Positions 36,422-47,996 of a stretch of DNA of 64,000 nt are shown piece after piece (within the stretch, counting starts at the first letter, position 1; each line of letters starts with the position of its first letter). The stretch covers positions 4,216,001 to 4,280,000 of the forward strand of contig JANCIK010000001.1 in the NCBI GenBank assembly GCA_028532985.1, read 5' to 3'. Origin of the DNA: Stropharia rugosoannulata. Taxonomy: Eukaryota; Basidiomycota; Agaricomycetes; Agaricales; Strophariaceae. The notes beneath the pieces are model-generated. The model was not told where the DNA came from. It did not search any database and was given only the letters and a program-made list of their open reading frames with translations. The position numbers and the translations under genes were made by a program.

Positions 36422-39341
36422 ATGGCTGAGAGGTCTTCCACTGCGACGAGTGGGTCATATCCCCTGGCCGCCCACATACCACTGCCAGCGGAGGACGAAA
36501 CGTCGTCGTTCCTCGCATCACCCCGCGCACCCTACCTCGCCGAGTCACTACCTGCGATGGGCGAGTCACCAAGGGAATCCTTTCTGCAGGCCACACCAGG
36601 GACACCAAACGACTCCGCGGTGCTGCTCCCAGAAAAGAGCGAAGCCTACGCCCAGGAAGACCCCGGCGCAACGCCCACACCCGCAGGGCGCACTGCTAAT
36701 GCTAAACGGCGGACACGGCGGCGCCTCATCATCTTCGGGGTGTTGGTGCTGATAATTGTGATCCTCGCGGTGATTCTGCCGATCGTATTCACGGTTATAA
36801 AACCCGGGAAGCACAAGTCTTCGTCGTTCGCCCAGCCACCAGGCGCGTCAGGGTCCCCCACCTCGAGCGGGTCGTCACCGACGAGCTCGGGTGGCACGAC
36901 GACGCCTCATTCAGCAGCTGCAATTACCGGTGGCGACGGATCTACAGTGACAGCCAGTGACGGGTCGACGTTCACTTACAGCAACAGCTTTGGGGGAATA
37001 TGTGAGTGCTCATTTTCTCTCTTCCTACTTTCCTCCATGTGGGTGGTACGTGGACGACGGACGCTGTAGGTTTCATTTACTGCGGATGACCTGTGCCGAA
37101 AGCTTCATCTGCGGGGCAGATTCTATGTTTAGATCGACGCTCGCGCCACTCCACTCGAATCTTATAATAACCCATCTATATTCTTCCAACGAGAATTCTT
37201 ACGATACGGTTTACCCATAGGGTGGTTTGATCCTAATGACCCTTACAATAACAACGCGTTCCCGAACTCCTGGACACCTCCCTTGAACGCAAGCTGGGAT
37301 TTCGCCAACGACCGTATTTATGGGTATGTACTTGTTCATCTATTTTCATTGGTCAATCCGTTGCAGATGGTTTGATTGATTTGCTTTGCTTTGGATGCTT
37401 CTAGTGTCAACCTCGGCGGCTGGTTTGTCCTAGAGCCGTTCATCGCGCCGGCCTTGTTTCAAAAATACCCAGGGACTATAGACGAGTGGACGCTCAGCGA
37501 GGCTATGACCGCTGACACAAGTCCCGGGGGAGGTTTGGGCCAGATTGAAGACCACTACAAGACTTTCATTGTAAGCTTTAGTTTAGCTTCGTATAAACGA
37601 GAGCTTATTAACATGTAATATCAGACCGAAGAGGACATTGCGCAAATAGCTGCTGCTGGCCTTAACTGGGTCAGAATCCCTATTCCCTTCTGGGCGATCG
37701 ATACATGGAACGACGAGCCATTCTTGCCCAAGGTGGCTTGGACGTAAGTTTCATTTCATTTTAATAGTCTTCCATTCGTTGCCAGAGCTAATGGTTGTGC
37801 TAGATACATCGTACAGGCATTCCAGTGGTGCAGGAAGTATGGAATACGTGTCAACCTCGATTTGCATACTATTCCTGGTTCTCAAAATGGTAGGCTATGC
37901 GTCGCACAGACAATCATTCGCGCTGATGAGCTTGGTGCAGGGTTCAACCACTCTGGCAAGGATGGTCAAGTCGATTTCCTCATGGGCGTTATGGGCATGG
38001 CCAACGCCCAGCGCGCGATGAACTACATTCGCATCATTACCGAGTTTATCTCGCAACCCGAGTGGAAAGACGTAGTGCCCATGTTCGGCATCATGAACGA
38101 GGCGCTGATCAAGTCGATCGGGGACACGACGCTGCGCGGCTTGTAATACTTCTTTTTCTTTGTTCCCAAAGATCAGATTTCGCTGATTACTACTTGTGCC
38201 GTATTGCAGCTACGTCGAGATGCACGAGATGATCCGCGGTATCACTGGCCTCGGGGTAGGCAATGGCCCCGTCATCAGCATCCATGATGGGTTCGAGGGG
38301 CTTACGCAGTGGGCAGGCTTCATGGAGGGCTCAGATCGCGTTGCGCTTGACACGCATCCATACTTTGCCTTCGATGGTTCGTCCGCCACCGCACCCATCG
38401 ACACCGGCACAGGCCCCGGCGCAGGCGGCACATGGCCCCAAGCTGCCTGCAATCGGTGGCAATCTGAGCTTAACGCCAGGTACGTCATGCCCTCTCGTGT
38501 TCTGGTGCCTGCCTGCCTCAGTGGAAAGAAGCTGACTTTGAGTGTGCGCTAAATTCTAGTCGGTCGGCGTTTGGGATTACATACGCTGGTGAATTTAGTA
38601 ATGGGTTCAACGACTGTGGGTTATTCCTGGAGGGCGTGGGCGGGCAGACCACTTTCGGCGGCGACTGCAGCGTGTGGCAAGACTCGTCGGGCTGGGACGC
38701 GGGCACCAAGGCGGGCATCCAGGCGTTTTCAGAGGCATCCATGGACGCGCTCCGGGACTGGTTCTTCTGGACATGGAAGGTAAGCGCTGCAGGGTCATCA
38801 ACGTAACCCTTTCCTCACATCTTTCAAGGTCGGGAACTCATCAGCGGGCATCGTCGAGTCACCACTGTGGTCGTACCAGCTTGGGCTGCAGGGCGGGTGG
38901 ATGCCGCTGGACCCGCGCGTCGCGATTGGCGCGTGCGGGCCGTCCGCCGGGCCGGTATGGGACAACACGTTCGAGTCGTGGCAGACCGGCGGCGCCAGCG
39001 CAGGAACACTCGCGCCTACAGTGACGGTGCAGTACCCATGGCCGCCGAGCAGCCTGCAAGGGACGGACATCAGCCTGCTGCCCGTGTACACCTCCACGGG
39101 GTCCATCGCGACCCTGCCAGCGCCGACGTTCACCGACACGAGCGGGAAGCCGGTCGCCTCTGGGGGTGACGGCTGGTTCAACACGAACGACGTGCAGCCG
39201 GGGCCGACGCCCGTCCCGGGGTGCAACTACCCAGACCCGTGGAATGCACTGACAGTGCCTGTGCCTACTGCAGCCGCGTGTTCCGGAGGGGCAGACGCTG
39301 CTGTCCCTGCTATCGTCACACAACCACCGAGTCGCAAGTAA
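36422..39341 (+). CDS. GH5 exo-beta-1,3-glucanase, type II membrane protein
   Basis: Nine exons (36422-37001, 37221-37323, 37405-37570, 37625-37743, 37804-37889, 37941-38142, 38210-38479, 38560-38779, 38829-39341) give 752 residues. The order is a cytosolic tail of about 95 residues ending in RRTRRR, a single membrane helix at about 102-127, a Ser/Gly/Pro-rich stalk, and the glycoside hydrolase family 5 (subfamily 9 style) catalytic domain. Motifs: VNLGGWFVLEPF, WVRIPIPFWAI, LDLHTIPGSQNG, the acid/base Glu in GIMNEA, HPYFAF, and the nucleophile Glu in YAGEFSNG. It probably trims or remodels cell-wall beta-glucan at the cell surface. The Pro-rich C-terminal extension after the barrel has no recognised domain. 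A cytosolic tail plus anchor resembles fungal ExgD/EXG3-type enzymes. Confidence 0.92.
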
Positions 39342-41030
39342 TTCTGCAATGGAGCCGTAGAAAAAGTTTTTTCTCGGAAGGAGCCATTCTCTTCGCAAGG
39401 ACTATTTATTCATATATGGACGTTACGCTGACTGACGCCATGTGCTGCAGAAGATACATACTGTTTGTTATTAGGGCAGCTTGAGCTGCTCATGTTTTGT
39501 TGATGTTTTGTTCAGAACTATTTTTGATACCTACCTGCCGTTTCCTGGATACTCTCATTTCTAATACCTACCTACCTGCTGCATATTTACTTACCCGAGG
39601 ACAGTTGTGTTGTGTAGATGTTCTATCACGGGAATTGCTGAAAAACATTCCCCGACGCTCACTTCGTACATAAAGTTGTAACTTTTGAAATGTATGTTTT
39701 TACGAGACCGCCCGCTTACGGTTGATGCGCGCTCAAGCTTTCTTTGCGCGCGCATTCGGGCCTCGGCCACCGTTCAGCACATATGCTTCCGTGCATCCGA
39801 CATCGCAGGCACTGGCCACTTGCTGCCATCGCGCACTTGTGAGTGTGTGGAGAATGTCTCTTTCTTTGCCTTTCGTCCTTGTCCTGATTTGGTAAGAGAT
39901 AGGAACATGGCTGCATATACCAAGCCTCCAAGGCACGCCTCGAGGCGTTTAATATCGAGTTTCGATTTGGGTTTTGATGGGGCATTGTTGACCGTTTACA
40001 TATAAAAACTCCCACGATAGTTACATACGAGTCCGAGTCCGAGTCCCAACAGAGGAAAAATGAAGACCGACGAGCGCAAGTCCACCCACTGCCTCTGGGT
40101 CATCATAGACAGACAAGCACAGACACTGACTGACTTATTCCCCATATTCGCTCATTTATCGCGAAGCCGATCTGGTGCGGTTGGATTGCGGTGTTTACGA
40201 GATTGTGCAATCTTTGGCGAGGGCCATTTGACTCGAGTTAAAAATAGGCGCGCAGAAGAACAAGGCGATGCAGAGGGACGGCACTCCGGGTTATGTATGT
40301 GCAATGTGCATGAGGGGGATTAGGACATCAGGCACGCGTTCACGTACCTCCCGTTCGCCGCCCTTTCCTTGTTTACATACATACACACTCTGATCACAGC
40401 CCAAAATGCAGCCATTATTCTCTTTCTTTCACATAAGTTCCTGTTGGAATCAGAAGTGAGAGGACGCGTTGAAGCTGATATATATGTATGATGCTGATTG
40501 CCGGTCACACCGAACTGAATATGTACATTGTAGGAATCCTTAATGAGTACGCGTACGGTGCAATGTGCAATGCATACAAATGCGTTGACACGCGAAGGAC
40601 GGCGATCTTCAGCTTTTTGTTATGTATGTAGTCACACAATTGAATAGCCAACCAAAAAAAGCTGATATTGCTTCACGCGCTAGTCATCGAGCGAGCTTCT
40701 CTGTAATATTTCAGTCGAAGTGTAAGTTATTTCAGTGCTGCAGTCGCGCTATGCACCGTGTCGCTGGCTGTCTCGCTGCTTCATGCACTTCAGAGGCTCA
40801 ATGAAGGGCTGTGCGGGTGTATTTATGACGAGTCTTCCTTCTTTTTTGAGAAGGAGAAAAATTAAATTCGGATGTCCGAGATACGTAGTCTGAGCTTCCT
40901 CCGGGCCCAGAGACCCGGCCAGGCAGGAGATCATGAGCTTTTTATCACATTTAATTATCAAACCTTACTATTATGACGGATGAGGTCAATGATGAGCATT
41001 ACTATCTTACTCACTCACTGACTCTAAACT

Positions 41031-41177
41031 ACTTAGCACATCAAGGATACGCATAGTTATCATTATGATTTCATAACCGTGATTTACTTACTCACTCACT
41101 CACTTAGCACATCAAGGATAGAAACCTGCGATAACTGATTCGGCGCATAGTTATCATCATGATTTCATAACTGTGAT
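41031..41177. repeat. imperfect tandem duplication
   Basis: The unit ACTTAGCACATCAAGGATA plus CGCATAGTTATCATTATG.. through AACCGTGAT occurs at 41031-41082 and again at 41102-41177. The second copy has a 24-nt insertion and a few substitutions. CACT-rich short repeats lie between them. Confidence 0.8.
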
Positions 41178-41185
41178 AATGCTCT

Positions 41186-41214
41186 TGATGATGATGATGA
41201 TGACGATGATGATT
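41186..41214. repeat. (TGA)n microsatellite
   Basis: About ten TGA/GAT units with a single C interruption. Confidence 0.85.
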
Positions 41215-41390
41215 GTCCCAGCGCCGCCCGCACGTTGCGCACGCTACGACATGAAAATCAGAAAGAAAGACGAATCAGTGATGGTGATGATCCTACTTAC
41301 TGTATCATGGGTGGTAGTATTCGTGCGCATGCGTCACTGGTGATCATCCATCATCGTTGATTCTCGACGAGGCCGCCATGAGCGTGAGTA

Positions 41391-41437
41391 TAGTATAGTA
41401 TAGTACGGTACGATATGATGATATGATATGATGATAT
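41391..41437. repeat. TATAG and ATGATAT short tandem repeats
   Basis: Runs of TATAGTATAG followed by ATGATATGATATGATG-like units. Low complexity, non-coding. Confidence 0.7.
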
Positions 41438-43084
41438 GCACCGCACGGGTTGTGGCAGTGGCAGTGACCACATCGTCAGACGCACGGCGGGCGCCGATTT
41501 TCTGTTCTGTTCTGTTAATCGCCTCCAGCGCACTGAAATTAAGCTATCGGGAGCTATCTTTAGCTCACTCGGCCGTGGTACAGAGCCCACCTGGCACCCT
41601 GCTCTCTCATCTCATCCGATGATGGACGTGGACCCTGCGGTGCACCGTGCACACCGTGCACGGGGCGGCCGCGCTGGTGGAGAGAGAGCTGCTCTGCACG
41701 ACCGCACGGGGACTGATTTGATTTCCACCCGCTATTGGATATTGAATGGGCGCAGACGAAATATCCCAGTGGCTCGCCTGTCAAAACTCACCCAGCTGAT
41801 GATCAGCATAAAAGGAAGCCAGGGAGTGAATGCTTATGCTTATGCATGGCAGCATCTGGCGGATGCGGAGCCTCAAGCGCTCAAGCAGCATCTGCGCAAT
41901 TCCGAGGGCGTGCCAGGCGTGTCAGGGTGGGCGGGCGGTGTAAGTAAGCCTAAATCGTAATCGTAATCGTGATTCGTGCTGGGAGAGAAAGAGTCACCAC
42001 CACCAAAGTTAGAACATACATCGGCAAAAACAAACTCGGCAAGAGCCTACCACCAACCTTCCCATCCTTGTTCGGAATCGGGCGCGGGAGGACGGACAGT
42101 ACTTACGTAAGCTTTGTTCAAAGGCCATGAGGCCGCACGGCCACGACTTGAAATTGAAAAACCTGTGTTCCGCGAGGCGTGGTGGGGGTCTCTTCCGCTG
42201 CCCCGGAGCGGCGCCACACAGACAGCGCCCCCCTCCGTCGATCGTGTTTGGCGTTGGCGTTAGCCGCCGATGACGTAGTAGGACAATGCGCTGCTCGTGT
42301 TCGCGGAGAACACACAGGGCCGATTGTAGTACGGTACCCTACGCCCTTCACCCAGTGCGCCTTGCAGAGCGTTAATTAAAGCGCTTCCAAAAATCAATCA
42401 GCGATGCGATTTGGGGGTGCATATTAAGTTCGCCAACTCACGGGTGTGGCATTGCTAAAGCCAATATAATCGCTATTTTCCGGGGGAATATACATACTAT
42501 ACATACTACGCGTGTGGTGCGTATAGTACGCATCTGCTATCAACAAATTAGCGCTGACAGATAGATAGATGCACAGATGCACAGTACAACTGGTGCCCGC
42601 GAATCTGCGAATCCGTGAATATATCAATTCTATTATCTCTTTTCTATTTTCTTTTTTCTGTTTTCTGTTTTTTTTTAGGATTCGTCCAAAACAATTTATT
42701 TAGCCTAAACTAAACTATACCGAGACTGTCGAAAAATTGATATTCTCTCACCCGGGCAGCGATGGGAAATGATAAGCTGTCTTTTATATCTCCAAGGTTG
42801 TGCATTGGCTTATATATATATGTGGTGTTGTTGTTCGGCCTCTGAAAAAAGATTGATTTGTGACTCAATACACGTATAGTATATGCCCGAGGATAGACAG
42901 GCAGGTAGGCAGGTAGGCTCGTTCGTGTCACCAGGAAACGAGAAAGAAACGCGAGTATATATTATAGACTAGGCTTTGCAGTGTGAGCGCTACGCAACGG
43001 AACCGAAGGTAACTTCCCAACCCACACTGCCGTTGTCCCAGGTCGCCTTGAACATGAACAATTGATTTTCAGTAGCACGCACGC

Positions 43085-43109
43085 CTATCTATCTATCTAT
43101 CTATCTATC
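43085..43109. repeat. (CTAT)n microsatellite
   Basis: Six CTAT/TATC units in a row. Confidence 0.88.
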
Positions 43110-44532
43110 AGCTCTGAGATCGCCTCCTGTCAGCGTGTGTGTGTGGGTGGATACGCAATCCAATCTGTCTCTGTCGCTTTCCAACAGAGAAGATATCAGA
43201 AAATGGAACAGGGTGTACCTTGGTGGTAATAACAACATGGGTTGCTTGCTCTCACCCGACTCGCAATACACATACACACACTCTATTTCTGCTGATCCAC
43301 GCAGAGCATCCAGAGCTCGAATATACGCCCTAGATTCTGTGCTGTATCTGTGGTCCCCCATCACTCCCCTCCCCTCCCCCCGCGTTCTCCTATTCCTCTG
43401 CGATTAGGAGACGGACATAGGGACTGCGGCCGACCAATGAAAGATGACTTGGTTGGTGTCAGCACGGCGGCGGGAGGTACTCCCCGGCGTGCATATTACT
43501 TTACCGCGCCCCGAGCGACGCCAAACGTGGACCATCCCCGCCGCCCAGGCGCGCGTCCCAGCAAGCCGCCACTTCACGAGGCGCCAGCTATGACCTTCCA
43601 TCGAGCTTTCCAAATGGGCGGATCCCGTCCAGTGAACATTATGTACGTTCAAGTTCAGCCCATGTTTCACCTCGTGCGTATGTAATTGGATATTATAATT
43701 CTTTCTGCTCGAGTATATGTCATTTGCTCCACCAGGTGGAATGGGGGCTCGGAGCGACGGAGCGCGCAGACGGTCGTTCTCCACGCCCGGCGTGCGCGTA
43801 CCGCGTACCTGCAGCTAGACCTCGACCTTGTTCCTAGACGCGCCAGCATTTAGGATGCCCGTGCGCAGTTTACTTGCTCCTCTGGAATAGACTAGTATTA
43901 CAGGCGACTTGTTCTCGTTATTGCTATCCGCGTGTATCTCTGTACGGATATGGTAACCCATGTATTGGCAAATAGCCGGCGGTCCGGGCGTGCGATTGTT
44001 TATTGCGTCGCCGAATGTGGGAAACGGCTGGGGGAGATGGCTGGATTTGGACGAAGAGTTATTCGGGGGGAGGCAATACCGGGTGGCGATGCACAGAGTT
44101 TGTTGTTGAATCGAGATCGACAAGATCTTGCGACGCGGCTGCCAGTTGTCAGAGCCCGGATTGATTAGGCCAAAAGCCAAACGCCGCATCGTACCCCAGA
44201 TATCGCGACGATTTAACGGACATTATTCAAGCTGTATAGTGATGTTGAGGGTGGAAATGGTGCTGGGTAAGAGGCAAGGTACAGCAGGAGTGAAACCTTT
44301 GCCCTGTGCCGAGGGGCGCTACACGGACATTTGTGCGTGATGAGGCCGAGCGAACCCACGAATCCGGCGTGAGTGGCAGATCTGGATGGATAGCCTTTAC
44401 TCCTCTCGGCCTAAGTCTCAATGAATGACGAGATCCAGAACCGACGCCCATTGGTCGCTGTGTTAATAGACTGAGATGCGGGATATAAATGAAATCCATC
44501 ATCCGCTTGTCTTTTCAGACGCCCTGCCCCCC

Positions 44533-46212
44533 ATGTCCCCGTCCCGCACCCTCCAGCCTTCGCCTTCCGCTCTCGACGCCTTCAAGGCCCCGCCGCTTCA
44601 GCTCCAGAACCCACGCACACAGGATGTCTTCCAGTCCATAGTCAAGGGCCGCAAGAGTTGGAAGACCCTCAGAGGAGGCGAGGTCGTCTGGCCGCCCGAG
44701 CTCGAGGCCGCGCTCATTGAAGGTATACACATATTATACCACCCCGTGCGCATCGGCTGACAACATTATAAGGCCTCGAGAACTACCAGCCAGACGACTC
44801 GCGGGAGACGCGTCTGCTGGGTCGCTTCCCGATGCGCAACCGCTTCATCTCGGACTGGATATTCGAAAAGACTGGCAAGCGGCGCACGGCCAAGCAGGTA
44901 GGCAGTCGCCTCCAGCAGCTGAGAGATACGTGTGGCGGGAAACGCCGTGAGTCCGCGTTCATCCCCCCAAGCGCACACGCTAACCCTCCAGCGTTGGCAG
45001 TCCTCAACCTGCTCTCGCCCACGCGCCGCCCGTGCCGTACTCCCTCGCAGTCCCCAGAGTATCAGCACAAGGATGGTCATCTGGCTTTTCCTCCGCCGTT
45101 GAGATATGAATCTGAATCCTCCAGCGATTCTTCAGCTAGCGCGCCCCCAACTCCCACAGAGGCACACGCGACCCTCCAGAGCCTGCTCTACCGCGGCGTC
45201 GAGCCGCGCGTCGAGGACACGCCCGAAACTATCGTATATATCGACCTTCTTCCCGAGGACTCCCAAGCGGCCGATGCCCTGACCGCGTCTTGGTCCTCTA
45301 CGGCAGAGGCAGCCGAAGAACAGCGCCTTTGGGCCGAGCGCGGCTACAAGGTCGTCAACGCATCCCCAGACGCCCGCCACCTGCGCGACATCGACCCCAC
45401 AGTCACGCTTCTCTCCAAGCAGCCCACGTCCGCCCAGTCCTACTTCACCGTCCACACCGACGACGGCGTCGTCTACTCCGAGGCGACCAGCCTAGAGCTC
45501 GTCGATCAATCCCTCGCGTCGCCTACTTCTGATGGCTCTCTTCTCTACAAGACGTCCCTGGTCCCAGGCTACTGGGACGTTATTGCGCGGAGCGCTGGTA
45601 TGTCACCCCTCGACCCTGTTTACGGCGCCTCTGATTGACAGCGGCGCAGATGCTTCCCAGTATGTTATAATCCAACGTGTGGTCCAGGACGCCGCCTCCT
45701 CGTCATCGTCGTCATCGACCATATTCTCAGCCATGTACCGCTTCAACTACCTCGGCACTTCACATTCACAGTCACAATCACAGCAGCAGCAGCACCAGCT
45801 GCACGCCTCGTTTTCGGTTGCAACTGGCATCATTCCCATGGACCAGTCTATGCACCAGCACCAGCACCATCAGCACCAACACCACCAGCAACAGAAACAA
45901 GAGTTCTCATTCGACGACCCGATGCTCCATATCACAGACGACAGCTTCAGCCTGTCCGACATGATGTCCTTTGGCACGTCCAAAACACCGTACTACGACA
46001 TCAACCCATACACGACTATGCGGCCGGACTGGGCCACCTCTTCTCCGGCAGAATCAGTGTACCCCAGTCCCATCGACTGCAGTCGGCCGATGTCCGTCGT
46101 CATGTCCGGCAGCGACCACCTTCTCTCGTCGGCTTCCTCCTACTCCGTTGAGGATGTACCAAACTATGTGCGCTTCTCCGTTTCTATTCGCTCCCTCGTT
46201 CGCGTCGTCTAA
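44533..46212 (+). CDS. TEA/ATTS-domain transcription factor
   Basis: Exons 44533-44722, 44773-44946, 44992-45597 and 45650-46212 give 510 residues. The TEA DNA-binding domain (about 45-120) shows VWPPELEAALIEGLENY in the first helix, then RFPMRNRFISDWIF and the recognition helix RRTAKQVGSRLQQLRD. It relates to AbaA of filamentous fungi, Tec1 of yeast and animal TEAD; members bind CATTC-like sites and control development. The rest is Ser/Pro-rich, then a His/Gln tract (about 300-350) and an acidic, probably activating, C-terminus. The start could instead be the in-frame ATG at 44476, but that sits in a leader with an intron-like CTTTTCAG just before 44519. The 45-nt intron at 44947-44991 has no stop in frame and could be retained. 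A splice at the end (GTGCGC..CAATAG) may alter the tail. Confidence 0.88.
44947..44991 (+). other. 45-nt intron of multiple-of-three length in the TEA gene
   Basis: Donor GTGAGT, branch-like GCTAAC and acceptor CTCCAG are all good. The length is divisible by three and there is no stop in frame, so both spliced and retained forms would encode full proteins, differing just after the TEA domain. Confidence 0.65.
45775..45900 (+). repeat. coding Gln/His repeat tract in the TEA gene
   Basis: Interrupted CAG/CAC/CAA repeats encode alternating Gln and His runs such as HQHQHHQHQHHQQQ. Length variation between strains is likely. Confidence 0.85.
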
Positions 46213-47004
46213 TAATAACCCATTTTCTCGCAATAGGCACTATAATTTCTCCGCCGCTCTGTAAAAACAAAACTGCCTGTTGTAGTATCCCTTTGTGCCC
46301 TATCTTTATCATTTCTGTTTCTCATTTATTCGTTTTTTCTATTTCGTTTCTTTATTTCATTTTTCATTTTCAGTTTTCATTTGCAAGTAATATTCATCTA
46401 CGCCCGCGCCATTTATGTACATTTACCCATCGACCCCATTCCAACTAATTCATTTCCATACGTTCGTGTGCCTTTACCTATATAAGTCCTACATAACACC
46501 CCCACCCATCCCAGCAATGCTCTGTTTATTATTATCTGTTCGCTTCCCCCAACCCCAGAATGCTCTGCATATCCCATGCTCTACTATCTACTACTTACTT
46601 ATCTTATTATCTGCCCAGCCGCGCACGCATCACAATCAGTCAGTCATCCTTCGCCTGTATACCCACCCGTTTTCCGCCACTTTACATACATCTTTAGCCT
46701 TTTCGTTCCCATACTCCACCCTTCGTTCGTTCGTTTCGTTCGCCCGTTCGCCTGTCTATGATCTCTATTACTATTATCTGCTCAGATCCCGTCGACTCGT
46801 CGCTAGTCCAAAAGTGTTGCAAGTAGTTTTAAAAAAATTGTATGTATACTGTGCACATGTAGTTACCTCCACATCGTATGGGCGTCAAATAGAACCAGAA
46901 CCAGAACCACAACCTGCCAATATAATCTACTTATGTCTGCGAACAAAAGAGAAACACCACCAATATGAATCAATCCATCAACTGGGGTGCGTATCTGAGT
47001 ATCT
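46213..47004. other. CT-rich 3' region, no gene seen
   Basis: This 0.8-kb convergent spacer is rich in C and T on +. A 421-codon frame at 46415-47680 crosses it but is judged spurious. It probably consists of the TEA 3' UTR. Confidence 0.55.
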
Positions 47005-47704
47005 TCAAATGAACTTGGAACTCCACATCGCCTCGCTCTGCCTGGCTTCGTCGGTTCCGGCACCATATATTCTCGCGCTAACTAGAAACGGGTGTGCAAA
47101 AGACGTCAGCGGGAGAAGCAACCACACCCACACCCCCCGGCAGCGCGGGGGCCGTGAAGAACAGATACAGAAACAGAGCACAGGACATACCCGTTTTCAA
47201 GCACGATATAATCTGGATCCTCGTAGTAAAGTCCTTCGTCAGGAGCGCAGCGTCCGTGAACTGGTTCAACCCGCGCGTGATGCCCACCGCCACCGCGTCC
47301 CTCCTCGCCGGGTCCTGGTCCTGGTCCGCAGCAGCAGCCACCCGCGCGTGCGTATCCACGAGCGCATCCACCCAGGTGCGCATCGCCATGCCCGCCGCCA
47401 TCCCCTCCCACCGGCTCAGCTCGAGCACCATATTCGTTATCCCGCCCACGACGACCGCGATCTCGCCCTCGGCGCGCCCGAACGACTCCAGCCCGGGCTT
47501 CTTCGTGTTCGGGAAGTACTTGCACACCACACTCAGCAGGGCACCGTACGACACCCCGTCCCCCGCCTGCCCGCCCGCGCCCGCCCACGCCTTCGTACTG
47601 TCTATCAGGCTGTAGATGTCCGGGCGGAGCGTCGGCGACAGCGCCTTCTTCGCATCTGTGCCGGATACGCCTTCCGCTAGTTGATTGGCGAAATTACGGA
47701 ACAT
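47005..47704 (-). CDS. unidentified conserved-looking protein
   Basis: Exon 47191-47704 and exon 47005-47081, joined across an intron with GTATGT donor and TTTCTAG acceptor, give 196 residues. Reading through the intron instead would give 208 residues with a different end. The protein is mostly helical and rich in Ala and Gly, with no signal peptide. Segments such as LVDTHARVAAAADQDQDPARRD look surface exposed. Codon use is strongly GC-rich, unlike the spacers on either side, which supports coding. The family is unknown to me and no function is proposed. It is followed after about 290 bp by the ceramidase 3' end. Confidence 0.6.
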
Positions 47705-47996
47705 CGTCCCCTCTTCCTTCCTTTCACAATACTAGGTATAGGTGTAGGGGTGGTGGTGGTAAGAGAACGAGAGGCACGGCCGCGGCTGCGCCCCCATTCC
47801 CACTCGCAGGTCACTCATACCGAGTCATTCACAATCAATCAGCACATGTCGGCCTCGAGGCAGCCGCACGTACTCATACATAATTTCAATCTCAGCTTCA
47901 GCCTCAGCCGAGGTATATACATACTACTTATAACGGAATACTAAAGGCACGGTCAATCAAAACGAAAACACAACGGCGCAGGTCAGCATAATCGCT

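Larger units (their letters stand above)
39342..44532. other. 5.2-kb spacer rich in simple repeats, no supported gene
   Basis: Numerous random frames on both strands are present without family motifs. The spacer contains several microsatellites and a tandem duplication (listed separately). The last part upstream of 44533 ends in a pyrimidine-rich CTTTTCAG, which suggests an intron in the 5' leader of the TEA gene. Confidence 0.55.

Noticed and set aside
38859..39398. 179-codon frame on - opposite the GH5 gene
   Set aside because: Shadow of the GC-rich last exon of the glucanase; Arg-rich composition typical of antisense frames.
41436..41960. 174-codon frame on + in the repeat-rich spacer
   Set aside because: Low-complexity start and Arg/Gly-rich composition; no splice or family support.
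46415..47680. 421-codon open frame on +
   Set aside because: Its first half is CT-rich 3' UTR-like sequence and its second half is the reverse frame of the GC-rich gene at 47005-47704. Composition is Arg/His/Pro-rich and no domain is visible.
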